This document shows positions 1-11,706 of a stretch of DNA of 64,000 nt, piece after piece; positions within the stretch are counted from its first letter, which is position 1, and each line of letters starts with the position of its first letter. The translations under genes were made by a program, and so were the position numbers. Under the pieces are notes generated by a model. The model was not told the DNA's origin, did not search any database, and saw only the letters and a list, made by a program, of their open reading frames with translations. Location of the stretch: the NCBI GenBank assembly GCA_035610365.1, contig CM069435.1:92165389-92229388 (forward strand), written 5' to 3'. This DNA is from Aquatica leii (lineage: Eukaryota > Arthropoda > Insecta > Coleoptera > Lampyridae).

Positions 1-169
1 TCTTTAAAAAAACTTAACTTTTCTATTAACTCGATCTTTTACTATTGATTCCCATTGAAACCTATTTAATGTTGTATTTGTCTCTATTGGTTTCTATGTG
101 CCATTCTTGGTAGAGAAGTAAAACGTTTTATGACTTCAATTTAGTAATATTTTACAACTTTATTCTAAG

Positions 170-1143
170 ATGGATCCAATGCCGAAGAGGATTTACAAAA
201 ATAAATGTTGCGTTTTTGGATGTCATGACAAATGGAGCAAAAGGCATCGCTTTCCTAAAGATGCAAAGATGAGGCAAAAATGGTTGCAAATGATTAACAA
301 CCCAGATTTAAATACAATTGCAGCAAAAGAGCTCTATAACAACCATTTTGTCTGTGAAAAACACTTTGCTGAGAAATATTTGGTTCCTGGCACAAAAAGA
401 GGACTAAGACATGATGCAATTCCTACAGTTTTCAAAGGTAATAATAACTTGCGATTTTATTTTAAATTACTATTTATTCAATGTCTTTTGTGTCATATTA
501 GAAATTTTGAAGTCATATTTTGCTGAAACTATTTCGTATAATAAAAGGGCGGTTATTTTATAATTGACTGGTATATAGTCACTGTTTGCATGCATCATGG
601 ACATTTTTTTATGTTTCTCTTTTCATCTGGCTACCTAATGTTCAAGCATCTGCATATAATGCTCTTGTTAGAAACAATAATAATTAAATAACTGTGTATG
701 TAAATAGGTACGTCACCAGTACAAGAGGAAGTGGAAGTAGTTTTGGAATCTGAATCTTTGGTGGTACATGCAAAACCTGCAAATACTATATCGACTGCAG
801 TTATTTCTACCGCTTGTGAAACTCATCATGAGTCTGAAGCAACTCAATCGAAAGTGCCATTTTGTGAAGAAAGCGCGCCGTCTACTTCTGGTAAAGTATT
901 TTTAATTTAAATTTAAAGTATTATTGAAAATGTTAGTTTTGCAGGTATGCCTTTTCTCCGTTCTGCAAAAAAACGTACACTGAAAACCATCCAAGTCACT
1001 CGGCAAAAGAGTTTGACTCCACGTTGTCAAAAATTATACAGGCAGGTTGTTGAATGCTATCGCAAAACTGCTAAACTGCAATACAACATGCAAAACATAC
1101 GACAACGGCTGAAAAACGCCGAAAGATTGGCAAAATGTCCTAA
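170..1143 (+). pseudogene. THAP9/P-element-like transposase, N-terminal half (split by BEL-1)
   Basis: This encodes the DNA-binding end of a P-superfamily transposase. Exon 1 (170-437) holds a THAP zinc finger: an N-terminal CCVFGC pair, then RFP, a conserved W, and CEKHF closing the C2CH site. Exons 2 (708-890) and 3 (from 945) have clean GT-AG borders and matching phase. Exon 3 encodes a basic, coiled-coil-like stretch as in THAP9 proteins. Reading stops at 1143 because BEL-1 begins at 1144. The frame resumes exactly at 7245 once the 5-bp duplication CCTAA is counted once. The first 169 bases look like 5' non-coding sequence of the element, and I could not identify its terminal repeat. I see no break in this half other than the insertion. 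Confidence 0.82.
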
Positions 1144-1388
1144 TGTTTGAGTAATAATTAAACTTCAATAAAAGATATAAATCCATTAACATATATTTTC
1201 TGGTTATATTGTTTCATAGGATGTTACAATACTTGCTTGAATGAAATCTAAATCATTACTACTTTTTAACACTACAAACGAACCACTGATTCGGTTTACT
1301 TCGGATATACATTAAAAAACGAAGCGAACATTTTAGCAGTAACTTAACTTTGAGTATGCAACCAAACTTGCTTTAAAGAAACTTAACA
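1144..1388 (-). repeat. BEL-1 3' LTR (245 bp)
   Basis: This is the downstream LTR in minus-strand orientation, with no difference that I can see from 7000-7244. On the minus strand it starts TGTTAAG and ends CAAACA. The 214 bases between it and the gag-pol stop codon hold a purine-rich stretch next to the LTR but no gene. Confidence 0.95.
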
Positions 1389-1602
1389 TATTGGCCGCCT
1401 TGAAAGCTCGAAAGACTTTCAACAACATAATACTAATCTAGCGAGTTTCTAACATGTTAATAAAAATAAAAATAAAAATGTATACATATACAAAGGTACA
1501 TATAAACGAATAATTTTTTTTTGGTAAACAATAAACAGTCTTATACATTAAGATTAATAAAATATATAGTCTTCGTAAGAATATAATCAATACAGTATGT
1601 GA

Positions 1603-4600
1603 TTAGGTATAACAATCGTCTTCCGTTGGAAGGATACATATGTGTCTCACTGCACGTTTCAACTCACCAGATTTACACCTCACTGTCACTACTCGTGTAA
1701 TTCCATCGGAGCCAGGGTGAACTTGGGTGATACGACCCAACAGCCATTGCGATGGAGGTAGATTGTCTTCCTTCACTAGTACCATCATGCCAGGTTTAAT
1801 GGTTTGAACACCAATTTTCCATTTCGTTTTCTGTTGAAGCTGATGAATATATTCTAGAGACCATTTTCTCCAGAAATGTGAATGTAATTGTTGCAACAGT
1901 TGATAGCGATTTACTCTACTCCTTGGATGATCTTCAAAGGTTGGATCCGGCATGGCCACAAAAGTACGACCAATGAGAAAGTGTGCAGGAGTGAGTACTT
2001 CTAGGTCATTTGGATCAGTGCTCAATGGGGTCAAAGGACGAGAATTTATGAGGGATTCAATCTGTATTAATATTGTACTAAACTCTTCATAAGTAAGGGG
2101 TGTGTTTTTTAAAATTCGTTTAAGATGATATTTTACTCTTTTTACCCCTGCCTCCCAAAGACCCCCGAAATTAGGAGCTCTCGGAGGAATAAAACTCCAC
2201 GATATCCCCTCAGAAGCATTAATATTGTGAATCGATTCTGACTGAGTCAACAAAAAAATCCCTAATTCCTTTAACTCATTTTTTGCACCAATGAAAGTTT
2301 TTCCATTGTCGCTAAACAATTTTTGTGGCTTTCCACGCCTTGCAATAAATCTCTTGAGTGTTAAAAGAAACGATTTCGTGTTTAGACTTGTGACCAATTC
2401 TAAATGGATAGCCTTGGTGGTCAGACAAATAAATAAACAAACATAACATTTTATCTGAACATTTCCTCGACCAGCTATATTTTTAATTGTGTATGGACCT
2501 GCATAATCAATTCCTACTGAATGAAACGGGTACATTGCTGATGTTCTTTCTATAGGTAGGTTTCCCATTATTTGGCTGGCAGATTGTGCATTAAATCTGC
2601 GACATCTAACGCACATCTTAACGGTTTTTTTTGCTATTACCCTACCTGATATTGGCCAAAAAAATTCTCTTATGCTAGCCAATAGAAAACTTGGACCAGC
2701 ATGAAATAAACTTTGGTGATAATGTTGGAATAACAATGTTGTAAAATGATGGTTCTTGGGTAAAAGGATTGGGTGTTTTTTATCATAATCAAATTTAGAT
2801 AGTGCTAGCCGTCCACCTACGCGAATAATCATTTTTGAATCTAAAAATGGGGTTAAACTTAATATTGCGCTTTTTTTCTCTAAAGATTTTCTTGACTTTA
2901 AAGTATTAATTTCCTTTTCAAACGTTTCTTTTTGAACTAATTTAATTAATGTTGTTAATGCATTGTCCAGTTCTGTTGTTGTTAGTTGACCAATTGTTTT
3001 GGATTTTGGATTGTTACAATTTGCCTTAAAGCGCAAACAGTAAGCAATAACACGTTTTAATTTGGATAGAGATGAATAAGTTTCTATAGAAAATTTAGTT
3101 AAGTTACTCAGAACTTGAAACGATTTAAGGACTTTATTTGATCGGAATTCCGGTAATTTTTCTGGTGGTAGATGTATAGTATTGAATTCGTATTCTTTTT
3201 GGTTCAGCCAACTTGGCCCATTCCACCACAATTTATTGTGCATTAAATGTTCCGGCGATACTCCACGAGATATAAGATCAGCGGAATTATCTCTCGATGT
3301 GACATGATGCCAATCACTTGCGTTACTAAGTTTTTGAATTTCTGTAACTCTATTGGCCACAAACGTTTTCCACCTACTGGAATCAGCCCTGAGCCAAGAT
3401 AATGTAATTTGTGAATCGCACCAATAATATTCTCTTTGAAATTCCAACCTTAATACCTTTTTTAATTTTGCTACTAATTGTACCGACAAAACTGCTGCAC
3501 ATAGTTCCAGACGTGGTAAGCTAATAGTTTTCAGTGGAGCTACGCGCGATTTCGCGGCTAATAGTAACACCAATACGTCATTTTGATCATTTACTGTTTT
3601 TAAATAAATGCATGTACCGTAGGCCTTTTCTGATGCATCTGAGAAAGCGTGCATCTCTATACGTTTGTAATTACTAAGAAGAACCTTCCGAGGAACAATA
3701 ATTTCATTCACAAGGAATAGTTTATCTTTGAATTGCTTCCAATGCGTACATAATTCTACTGGTAATGGTTCATCCCATGTTATTTTAAGTTGCCATAGTC
3801 TTTGAATTATTAATTTTGCTTTTACTACAATAGGAGCCAATAATCCAAGAGGATCATATATCTGTGCAGTTATGGCTAAAATTGATCGCTTAGTAATTTG
3901 ACGCTCTCGTGTTGTAAGGTTAAATGAATAGTTTAGATGATCCTTGTTCGGGTTCCATGACACTCCTAACATTTTGCAGTGTTGTTCGCCAATTTGCAAT
4001 GACTTTGTTTCATCTCCTTCTGATAACAATTTGACGTTACTTTTAAATTTACGTAAAGAAAAACCTGATGAGTTTAAAATGAATTGAATGTTTTTCTTAA
4101 TCTGCATTAAGGACTCTATACTTTCTGCTCCAGTGATCATATCATCTACGTAAAAATCTTCTTTTATAATCCGAGCTTCCAATGGATATTTATCCTCATT
4201 GTCAATGGCGGTTTGAATCAAGCACCTAATTGCTAAGTACGGAGCAGAAGTCGTACCGTACGTTACGGTATTCAATTGATAGGACTGCAAGCTATCTTGG
4301 GGTTGCTGGCGCCAAAAAATTCTTTGATATTTCCTTTGGTTTGGATGTACCCAAATTTGACGGTACATTTTTGCAATATCTCCGGTCAATACGTAGGTAT
4401 GTAGTCGAAATCGTAACATAATTGAAAATATTTCATTTTGTAACTGTGGGCCCGCAAGTTGTGTTTCGTTTAATGACAACCCACTTTCTGGTTTACATGA
4501 GCCATCGAAAACTACGCGAAGTCTTGTTGTTTCACTTGACTCTTTAATAACACAATGATGTGGAATATAAAAACCTGGTTCGTCGCAGTTTTCAATTTTC

Positions 4601-6783
4601 GTCATATGCCCTAAATTAATATATTCGTTCATGAATTGAACATATTGTTGCTTTAAGGCTGTATTGTTTTGTAATCGCTTTTCTAATGCATAAAATCGTG
4701 ATTTGGCTACCTCTGTTGAATCGCCTATTTTGTTTAGGTTAGAATTAAAAGGAATTTGAACTATAAACCTTCCATTACTGTCACGTTTCGTACTTTCACT
4801 AAAATGTCTCTCACAGTAGCGTTCACTATCGCTTAATAAAGGTTCTTTAAATTCAGACTCGTCTATCTCCCAAAATTTTTGTAAGTTATGATTTATTTCG
4901 TTAAGTGTAACATAAGATAACTGTAATTGATTTTTCAAGTACATTTCATGCATTAAGTTTCCAGCCACAATCCATCCAAGTTGGGTATTTTGAAAAGTTA
5001 AACCTTGTAGTTGTATTTTGCCCACAGTAATTAAAGGCCAAAAAATTCCCGCGCCGAACAACAACTCTACTTCACGTGATTCATTGAAACGTTCATCAGC
5101 TAATGTAATATGTGACGGTATCTTTATCATGTTTGCATTAAATGAATTATTTGGCAATGAAGAAGCAATTTCTTCGACTATTAAACATTGAAGTGAAGCC
5201 TCGAAGTTTGTATTGCAAGACTTAATGTTAATATCTACGCTGTGATTTATATTAAGTGAACCTTTACCTATTCCAACTACGTTTAAATGAATAGCATTCC
5301 TTTTAAGATTTAGTTTATTAGACAAGGCATTTGTAATAAAATTGGATTGAGAAGCACTATCAAGAAGTACCCTGGCATTGTAAACATTGTTGTAGCAATC
5401 CTTAATCTGCACAACTGCTGTTGATAACAACGTTTGCATATTACAGTGTTTATTTTCAAAGAATGTTGATAACGTAACTGCTAATTGAGATTGGTCTACA
5501 GTTGTAATCGCGTTTAAATTTGTATTAGTATTATTATTAGTTGAAGTATTTGTTTGAATTATGTCAGAATGTAATAACGTATGATGACGTCTACGACATC
5601 TTTTACACGACAATGGAGATTTACAAACTTGTGAAAAATGTCCCTGGCGGAAGCAATTTATACATATTTTCAATTCGCGAATTTTTTTGTTTCTTTCATT
5701 TACGTTCATTTGTAAAAACGATTCACAATTAATAATTAAGTGCTGCCCTTTACAGACTAAACAATTTACGTTCGAATTACCTAGCGCAGCGAAAGTCCGT
5801 GTAGTATTTACGCGCGAATTTGAAGGCTGATTACTAACATTGCGTACATGATCAGTTTTTCGATTCAATGTTTCTAAAATGTTTTGCTTGTTTATTAAAA
5901 ACTCTAAAAAATCTGTAAATTTGGGAACATCGTCATTATTTGTTTCGTTATTTAATTTTGTCTCCCACTCTTTAATGGTTTGGCAATCTACTTTACCTAA
6001 TAAAATTGGTACCAACAAGGCATCCCATTGATCTACGTTTTGATTTAAGGATCGCAAACAATTGACATGTGTTTGAACCGAATTTATTACTTCTCGCAAA
6101 TGACCAGCAGATTCCCGTGAAACTGCAGGCATGTTCAAAATACTCTGTACATGATTGTTCACAATTCGTCGTTTATTATCGTATCTTTTTTTCAAAAGAT
6201 TCCATGCAATTTCGTAATTTGAATTAGTAGACTCTAAAGTTGCAATTAACCCGTTTGGTTCACCCTTTAAGGATGATTTTAGATATGTAATTTTCTGTAC
6301 ATTAGACAATTCTACATTGGTGTGTATTAATGAATTAAAGGAATCATAGAAGTTACGCCAGGCAGTAAATGTGCCGTCGAATATTGGTAACTGAATAGCC
6401 GGCAATTTAATAGCACATTTGGGTCTTTGGGAAACATGAGATTCATCTTGTATACTTGATTGTGACCGTGTATCAGCAACGGTTAATATTGCTTGCGCTT
6501 TTGAAATTAATGCATAATAATAATTTTCAAATGTTTCACGTTGCGCGATATCCGGTTCACAATCTAAATCGTTTAGTGATAAGCACTCTATCTCGGATTC
6601 AATTTCATTAAAGGTATCAATAATTGGTTCAATTCTTTTCAATCTTTGTTGTAAATTGATAATGGATTCATTGGTGACGTTACTAATATCAATTTTTGTG
6701 AGCGCCTTTTCAAAACATGTAAGTTGGGATTTTAAACTACCCCGTTTTGATTTTAATAATTTTAATTGCGATTCGTCGGTCAT
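1603..6783 (-). CDS. BEL/Pao Gag-Pol polyprotein, 1726 aa, intact
   Basis: This is the single polyprotein of BEL-1. Residues about 125-300 form the BEL-type gag core (IQLPIFDG, then an HVQSIL-like helix region). Three Cys/His knuckles follow at about 340-405 (CLVCKGQH..., CINCFRQGHFSQVC, CKRCRRRHHTLLH). The aspartic protease has a DSASQSNF core near 458. Reverse transcriptase carries the YVDD box near 880. RNase H shows HAFSDASEKAYG and PRLELCAAVL. Integrase has an H-H/C-C zinc site (MCVRCRRF), then GIDYAGPY and FSDNGKTF carrying the first two catalytic acids. The C-terminus has the BEL tail motif AHFLIGRTF. No stop or frameshift interrupts it, and the length is normal for Pao/BEL. It is expected to be translated from an LTR-driven transcript in the cytoplasm. 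Confidence 0.96.
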   Translation of the reverse strand: MTDESQLKLLKSKRGSLKSQLTCFEKALTKIDISNVTNESIINLQQRLKRIEPIIDTFNEIESEIECLSLNDLDCEPDIAQRETFENYYYALISKAQAILTVADTRSQSSIQDESHVSQRPKCAIKLPAIQLPIFDGTFTAWRNFYDSFNSLIHTNVELSNVQKITYLKSSLKGEPNGLIATLESTNSNYEIAWNLLKKRYDNKRRIVNNHVQSILNMPAVSRESAGHLREVINSVQTHVNCLRSLNQNVDQWDALLVPILLGKVDCQTIKEWETKLNNETNNDDVPKFTDFLEFLINKQNILETLNRKTDHVRNVSNQPSNSRVNTTRTFAALGNSNVNCLVCKGQHLIINCESFLQMNVNERNKKIRELKICINCFRQGHFSQVCKSPLSCKRCRRRHHTLLHSDIIQTNTSTNNNTNTNLNAITTVDQSQLAVTLSTFFENKHCNMQTLLSTAVVQIKDCYNNVYNARVLLDSASQSNFITNALSNKLNLKRNAIHLNVVGIGKGSLNINHSVDINIKSCNTNFEASLQCLIVEEIASSLPNNSFNANMIKIPSHITLADERFNESREVELLFGAGIFWPLITVGKIQLQGLTFQNTQLGWIVAGNLMHEMYLKNQLQLSYVTLNEINHNLQKFWEIDESEFKEPLLSDSERYCERHFSESTKRDSNGRFIVQIPFNSNLNKIGDSTEVAKSRFYALEKRLQNNTALKQQYVQFMNEYINLGHMTKIENCDEPGFYIPHHCVIKESSETTRLRVVFDGSCKPESGLSLNETQLAGPQLQNEIFSIMLRFRLHTYVLTGDIAKMYRQIWVHPNQRKYQRIFWRQQPQDSLQSYQLNTVTYGTTSAPYLAIRCLIQTAIDNEDKYPLEARIIKEDFYVDDMITGAESIESLMQIKKNIQFILNSSGFSLRKFKSNVKLLSEGDETKSLQIGEQHCKMLGVSWNPNKDHLNYSFNLTTRERQITKRSILAITAQIYDPLGLLAPIVVKAKLIIQRLWQLKITWDEPLPVELCTHWKQFKDKLFLVNEIIVPRKVLLSNYKRIEMHAFSDASEKAYGTCIYLKTVNDQNDVLVLLLAAKSRVAPLKTISLPRLELCAAVLSVQLVAKLKKVLRLEFQREYYWCDSQITLSWLRADSSRWKTFVANRVTEIQKLSNASDWHHVTSRDNSADLISRGVSPEHLMHNKLWWNGPSWLNQKEYEFNTIHLPPEKLPEFRSNKVLKSFQVLSNLTKFSIETYSSLSKLKRVIAYCLRFKANCNNPKSKTIGQLTTTELDNALTTLIKLVQKETFEKEINTLKSRKSLEKKSAILSLTPFLDSKMIIRVGGRLALSKFDYDKKHPILLPKNHHFTTLLFQHYHQSLFHAGPSFLLASIREFFWPISGRVIAKKTVKMCVRCRRFNAQSASQIMGNLPIERTSAMYPFHSVGIDYAGPYTIKNIAGRGNVQIKCYVCLFICLTTKAIHLELVTSLNTKSFLLTLKRFIARRGKPQKLFSDNGKTFIGAKNELKELGIFLLTQSESIHNINASEGISWSFIPPRAPNFGGLWEAGVKRVKYHLKRILKNTPLTYEEFSTILIQIESLINSRPLTPLSTDPNDLEVLTPAHFLIGRTFVAMPDPTFEDHPRSRVNRYQLLQQLHSHFWRKWSLEYIHQLQQKTKWKIGVQTIKPGMMVLVKEDNLPPSQWLLGRITQVHPGSDGITRVVTVRCKSGELKRAVRHICILPTEDDCYT

Positions 6784-6981
6784 TTTTATAAATAAATAAG
6801 TCTAGTACAATACCACACAGATATCCTATATTAAGGAAATATAAAGAATGGAATAAGGAACTCACCCCTAGCGTAAATATGGCGTCAATAGTCGGTTTCA
6901 CTTGTTAAAAATAATATGGCGATGCACGTGGTTCAATTTTGAATTGTAATATTTTCGCTGATTTTGACCGTATTAATTGGA

Positions 6982-6999
6982 TTTTGCTCGAAGGACCAA
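6982..6999 (-). other. BEL-1 primer binding site
   Basis: Directly inside the 5' LTR, the minus strand reads TTGGTCCTTCGAGC. This is a TGG-initiated stretch suited to pairing with a tRNA 3' end. BEL-2 has the closely similar TGGTTCTTCGAGCC in the same position, which supports the assignment. I cannot name the tRNA. Confidence 0.7.
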
Positions 7000-7244
7000 T
7001 GTTTGAGTAATAATTAAACTTCAATAAAAGATATAAATCCATTAACATATATTTTCTGGTTATATTGTTTCATAGGATGTTACAATACTTGCTTGAATGA
7101 AATCTAAATCATTACTACTTTTTAACACTACAAACGAACCACTGATTCGGTTTACTTCGGATATACATTAAAAAACGAAGCGAACATTTTAGCAGTAACT
7201 TAACTTTGAGTATGCAACCAAACTTGCTTTAAAGAAACTTAACA
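7000..7244 (-). repeat. BEL-1 5' LTR (245 bp)
   Basis: This is the promoter-bearing LTR of BEL-1 (minus strand), the twin of 1144-1388. The target duplication CCTAA follows at 7245-7249, and transposase coding resumes there. Confidence 0.95.
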
Positions 7245-9858
7245 CCTAATTTTAATAGTCTCATGGAAAAAGTAAATGAAGCAACCTTTACATTTATTAC
7301 GCAGCAGTTAAGAACACAGGGTCAACAACCAAAAGCACGACGTTACACCTTAAACGAAAAAATTTTAGCGTTAACCCTTTTAAAGAGTAGTCGTAAAGGT
7401 TACCGTTTACTATCAAAAATATTTTGTTTGCCGTCATTTAGAACTTTAAGCAAATTATTACAAACAATTCCTTTCCGTCCTGGCATTAACAAAAAAATAT
7501 TTGAAAGTTTAAAGATAGCAACAGAAAAACTTAAAAACCCTCATGATAAGCTGTGTGCGGTTATTTTTGATGAAATGATGCTTGAACCGCTGCTATCATA
7601 CAATCGACAAGAAGATTCTGTGGACGGTCTAGAGCATGTAGAGAGTGATTATAGAACTCCTTATATTGCTAATCATGTGAATGTTTTCATGGCAAAAGGC
7701 ATTTTTCGTCAATGGAAGCAACCATTAGCATTCACATTTAGTAATGGGCCTATAAAAAGTATACAATTAAAGCAGATGTTGGTAAAAATATTAAATGAAT
7801 GTCAAAAAGCGGGCCTAGAAGTTGTCGCTACAATATGCGACCAAGGTACCAACAATCGAGCTGTCATTAATTCATTAATAAAAGACTCGAAGGAGAAAGG
7901 TCTACCAACCAAAAGTAGTGATTGTTATAGATTTTTGTTAAAGATCAGGAGATAATTCCATTATACGATGTGCCTCATCTTTTTAAGGGCATTAGAAATA
8001 ATTTTTAATGAAAAACGTGTATTGTTTACACAAAATGGACAAGTCAAGTTGGCTAAATGGAGTCATATTCAAGACTTTTACCGTCTCGATACAATGGAAG
8101 AGACGCGTTTGGCATGCAAACTGACGGACAAACATGTTTTTGGGAAAAAAATGAACAAAATGAAAGTATCTCTAATGGCTCTAGTATTCAGTTATAAAGT
8201 TGGTTCGTTGATGAAATGCATATCTCGTTGGGGTAAGTAATTTTTTTAAAGACGAAAATTCAGCTGTGTACTTAAAAGTTTTTTGTTTTTTTTTATGGAA
8301 AGTGCTAATGATGATTTAACTCGTGTACTGTATGTTTTTTGCTGTTTTATTAAACAACTCGATTAATTTTATAATTTCTAAGTTATAATTATTATTTATA
8401 TTATAATATTTCAAAACTAACTACTTTTGCAAAAATCGTTTACTACGTAACTACAACGAGATATTTAAACTACTCTCATTTAGGCAGCGTATTGCTAACG
8501 ATGTTAGCAACCTCTTAAAAAATCACAACAAATTCACGTCTTTAACAGACAAAAATTGTCAATTAATTATAGTTATCAGATTTTTGTATTTATTTATTAA
8601 TTGAAACATAAAGCTATAACCATTAAATTTTCTTTATTCAATAGTCAAATTGTTGGTATACAGAATACTGATTACAAACTTGGAATAACAAAATGTTTTA
8701 TTTTTAGATATTAAATCAGACTACAAGTTATCAAGAGAAGCTGAGCAAACAGGGGATTTTCTTCTTTTTATGGATTCGCTATTTGACAGTCTTAACGGAA
8801 ACATCAAGTTGCCTACAAAAAGCAAACCGTTAAAATGTGGAATACAGAAAAATTCAGAACATGAAAAATTTTGAAATCTACCCTATCAACATTGCAGTCT
8901 GTTCGTTTTTGGGATAAAAAAAAATAACATGTATAAAAAGTGCCTTCACTTGTTAATTTAATTGCTACTATTAAGGGACTTTTATTTTTGAAAAAACACC
9001 TCATCGACTCAGACAGAGTTTCGTATCTTCTTCCAAGGGCATTAAATCAGGATTGCTTAGAAAATTTTTTTGCAAGTATAAGGACACATGGAAGAAGGTA
9101 CAATTCTCCAGACGTGGCGCATTTTATCACGTCTTTTAAGTTATTAGTTATTAGTAATTTTTTATCAGCACATGCACCTGGTGCAAATTGTGAAAAAGAT
9201 ATGACTGAGGGTGCACTTGATGATTTAAGAATGTTCATTACAGGGGAATATATTGCAGGCGTTCGCCCCCTTTGTAATGAAACTCTACCTGACGCACCTT
9301 CAATTGTATTTAGTGCTAAAAAGTCGCATTGCAAATTCGACAATTGCTTATTTTGCAGGCTTTATTGCAAAAAAGGTTTTGCAACAAACAAATAAATGCG
9401 CACTCTGTACGAAGCTGTTAAAATATTCGGACGGTGATGTGCCTCAAGACTTAATTGAAAGTTGCGAGTACACTTCTTCGGTTTTACATAAACCTGGCAG
9501 TTATTTATATTTTATATGTTCACAAAGTTTAAGTAGGTTGTTTTATATTTTACCACGGAATTGTCATAAAAATCAAATTTCAATGAAACTCATTAACATG
9601 TTAATTGCCAATTTAAATTTTTCTGTATTAAATTGTAAGTTGCATCCACAAATGGGAAGATTAGTTTGTAAACTATTAGTTAAATATTTAATTTTTTGGT
9701 GCAAACAGGTTAATAGGATTTTAAAGGGTTTAGACTCTCGATATGAAAATAGTTTAAAAATACTGAAAAATAATAAAATAGTAGATCCTATTAAGCAGCA
9801 AGCATTCAAAATATATGACACAAAATGTAAAAGAAACCGCAAATATAAAAAATGTTAG
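7245..9858 (+). pseudogene. THAP9/P-element-like transposase, C-terminal half, degenerate
   Basis: This continues the frame left at 1143. From 7263 it shows the P-type transposase core (ALTLLKSSRKGYRLLSKIF, then NHVNVFMAKGIFRQW, ICDQGTNN). Two small frameshifts near 7930 and 8003 surround the conserved DVPHLFKGIRNN motif, which lies in a third frame. An intron with clean borders runs from about 8233 to 8707. The next exon has a premature stop near 8875, then LNQDCLENFFASIRTHG, the hallmark of the C-terminal domain. Another frameshift near 9320 precedes the AYFAGFIAKK and CALC motifs, and the frame ends at 9858. The element was therefore already decaying, or has decayed since the BEL-1 insertion. 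I did not find its 3' terminal repeat in 9859-10022, which otherwise holds nothing I recognise. Confidence 0.85.
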
Positions 9859-10022
9859 TACTTCAGTTTTTTATTTTCGTATACCATAGTAATAAATTAT
9901 AATATATCAAATTTAAACGTCCCGCTCCCGCTATTTATGTTCCCCACAACCACTAGAGGTCGCGAAGATTTCTATTCCAATTTTTTATACAGTAGATGCC
10001 TCTCTAAGTATATCTTCTCTCT

Positions 10023-11706
10023 GTATACAGTGAAATAGTATGTTCACTCTCCGGTTTTTTTTGTCGCTCCCCCTCCAATGCTAAGTCGCTAGAATCCAAT
10101 ATGGCGACATCAGCTGGTGAATAATGAAAACCAAAACAAAGAATATTAAAATTGTTTGGTAAAAAGTTACGCTTGGGCATTTCATAAAAATGCGAAACTA
10201 TTGTGCTGTGTACAAGTGTATGTTAAAATTCGTAGTATTCACTTTAAAGATTGTATGTTTACAAGTGGCAGAAGGCCACTGTTGCGAGATGCTGAGCGAA
10301 ACAATTTTTGTAGATTGTGGGCATAATGGTAAGATTTATTTAAATTACAAAACCATGATTATACTTATGGTGCATGTGTTTAGCATTAAACGAGCCGAAT
10401 AAAGAAAATATACCTGAAAATGAACCGTCTGGAAGGAAACAGTTAATGTCTACATCGTTCCAACCAATAACTTTTGGCAAGTTTTATTTAATAAAGTCTA
10501 TATTTAAATACATAATATTTACGTTTTAGCCTCAATAAATATTGATTTGGATGAAAAAAAATTGGCAGAAACTGATTCCAAGCTGCAGTGATAAGTTAGG
10601 TAAATAATTAAATGCTTTATGTAAAATTTATAGCTATTAATTGCAATTAATTTTAACAGAAATAATGGTCTTGAAAAAACAAATAAGTGAGTTGAAACGA
10701 AGATGTAAAAGCCTCTCATTTTCTAAAGTATTCCATTCAAGCAGAAGGATAATAACAGATGACGAATTTATAAAATTTTATAAGGAAACATTTATACCAA
10801 CTATTTTTCATTTTATTAAATTTCAATTAGAAAGTAAGAGAAAGTAGAAATATGGACTAAGATATAGTAGTGAAATGAAGCAGTTTGTTTTATTATTAAG
10901 TTCCAAAGCATACAGGTTTTTTTTAAAATGTGCTATAAAAATTGTTAAGAACTGCATGTATAATTATTGTTGAATTACAAGTGGATGTATTCATGATCAA
11001 GCTTGTTTATCTAATGTATTGTTAGTAATTTCTTATGAGAACGTAATTACCAATTTCAATAACTGCAATTTTTCATTGAGTTATCATGTACGTAGGTGTA
11101 TGTTTCACACGAAATGTGTGACCATTTTTGTGATATTAATTTTAATAATTTCCTGTAGATGTACTCTATATTTTGTATAATGAAATAAATTGTTCATTTC
11201 TAAAAAGCTACTTCAATAAAACGTACCAAAATAATTACTTATGTAAAAGTAAAAAGATAATGTGAAGCTTGAAAATACTATAACAAAAGCTGTTTAAATC
11301 CTGAATGTAATTACTTCTTTCTTTCCAACAAACCAATCTCTATATCTTCCACTAAGGAACTGTAACTTTCATTACACAATAAGAATTGCATTAGACCTGT
11401 TTCTGTCTCGGTAATGCTCAAGATCGATTTCTTAAGAATCTATATGTGATTGTTAGCTATAAAATTTTTGACAATCTTGAATTTGAACCTAGACCATAAA
11501 TTACATGCAAACTCAGACTCAGTATATGGAGTTTAATAAAACAAATTTGAATTCAAAATAATCCCTCTTTACGATTATATACGATCGTCAATTCGAATAC
11601 GCACGAAAGGCAGCCATATCTGACGGTAGCGACCTGCGCGAGTTTATTTTTGACCATAAACATCAAAGGTACCGACGGAGAGTGAACATACTATTTCACT
11701 GTATAC
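10023..11706 (+). mobile_element. Second THAP/P-like DNA element with 31-bp perfect terminal inverted repeats
   Basis: Bases 10023-10053 are exactly the reverse complement of 11676-11706 (starting GTATACAGTGAAATAG, ending CACTCTCCG). Inside is a decayed THAP-type transposase on the plus strand, starting 167 bp from the left end. P elements classically have 31-bp inverted repeats and a similar leader length. I see no convincing 8-bp target duplication outside the repeats (TTCTCTCT versus TTTGCTAA), so the ends may have been rearranged. The right part, about 10980-11675, is AT-rich and non-coding. The right edge abuts the gypsy-A LTR remnant. Confidence 0.62.
10190..10980 (+). pseudogene. Decayed THAP-type transposase fragment
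   Basis: This begins with MRNYCAVYKC, a THAP-like first cysteine pair, and then loses frame. At about 10641-10847 a coiled-coil stretch appears (LKKQISELKRRCKSL). It is followed, beyond a stop and up to about 10980, by an MKQFVLLLSSKAYRF motif equivalent to the start of the P-type transposase core in the first element. The catalytic region is missing. This supports placing the 10.0-11.7 kb element in the P/THAP group. Confidence 0.5.

Larger units (their letters stand above)
1144..7244 (-). mobile_element. Complete BEL/Pao LTR retrotransposon (BEL-1)
   Basis: A 6.1-kb element on the minus strand, bounded by two 245-bp direct repeats that look identical base for base. It has TG...CA ends and a 5-bp target duplication CCTAA at 1139-1143 and 7245-7249. 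Between them lie a primer-binding-site-like sequence next to the upstream LTR and one uninterrupted gag-pol ORF. Identical LTRs and an open ORF imply a recent insertion, probably of an element still able to move. It landed in the open reading frame of a THAP-type transposase. BEL/Pao membership rests on the single gag-pol ORF, gag type, RT motif and integrase tail. Confidence 0.96.
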
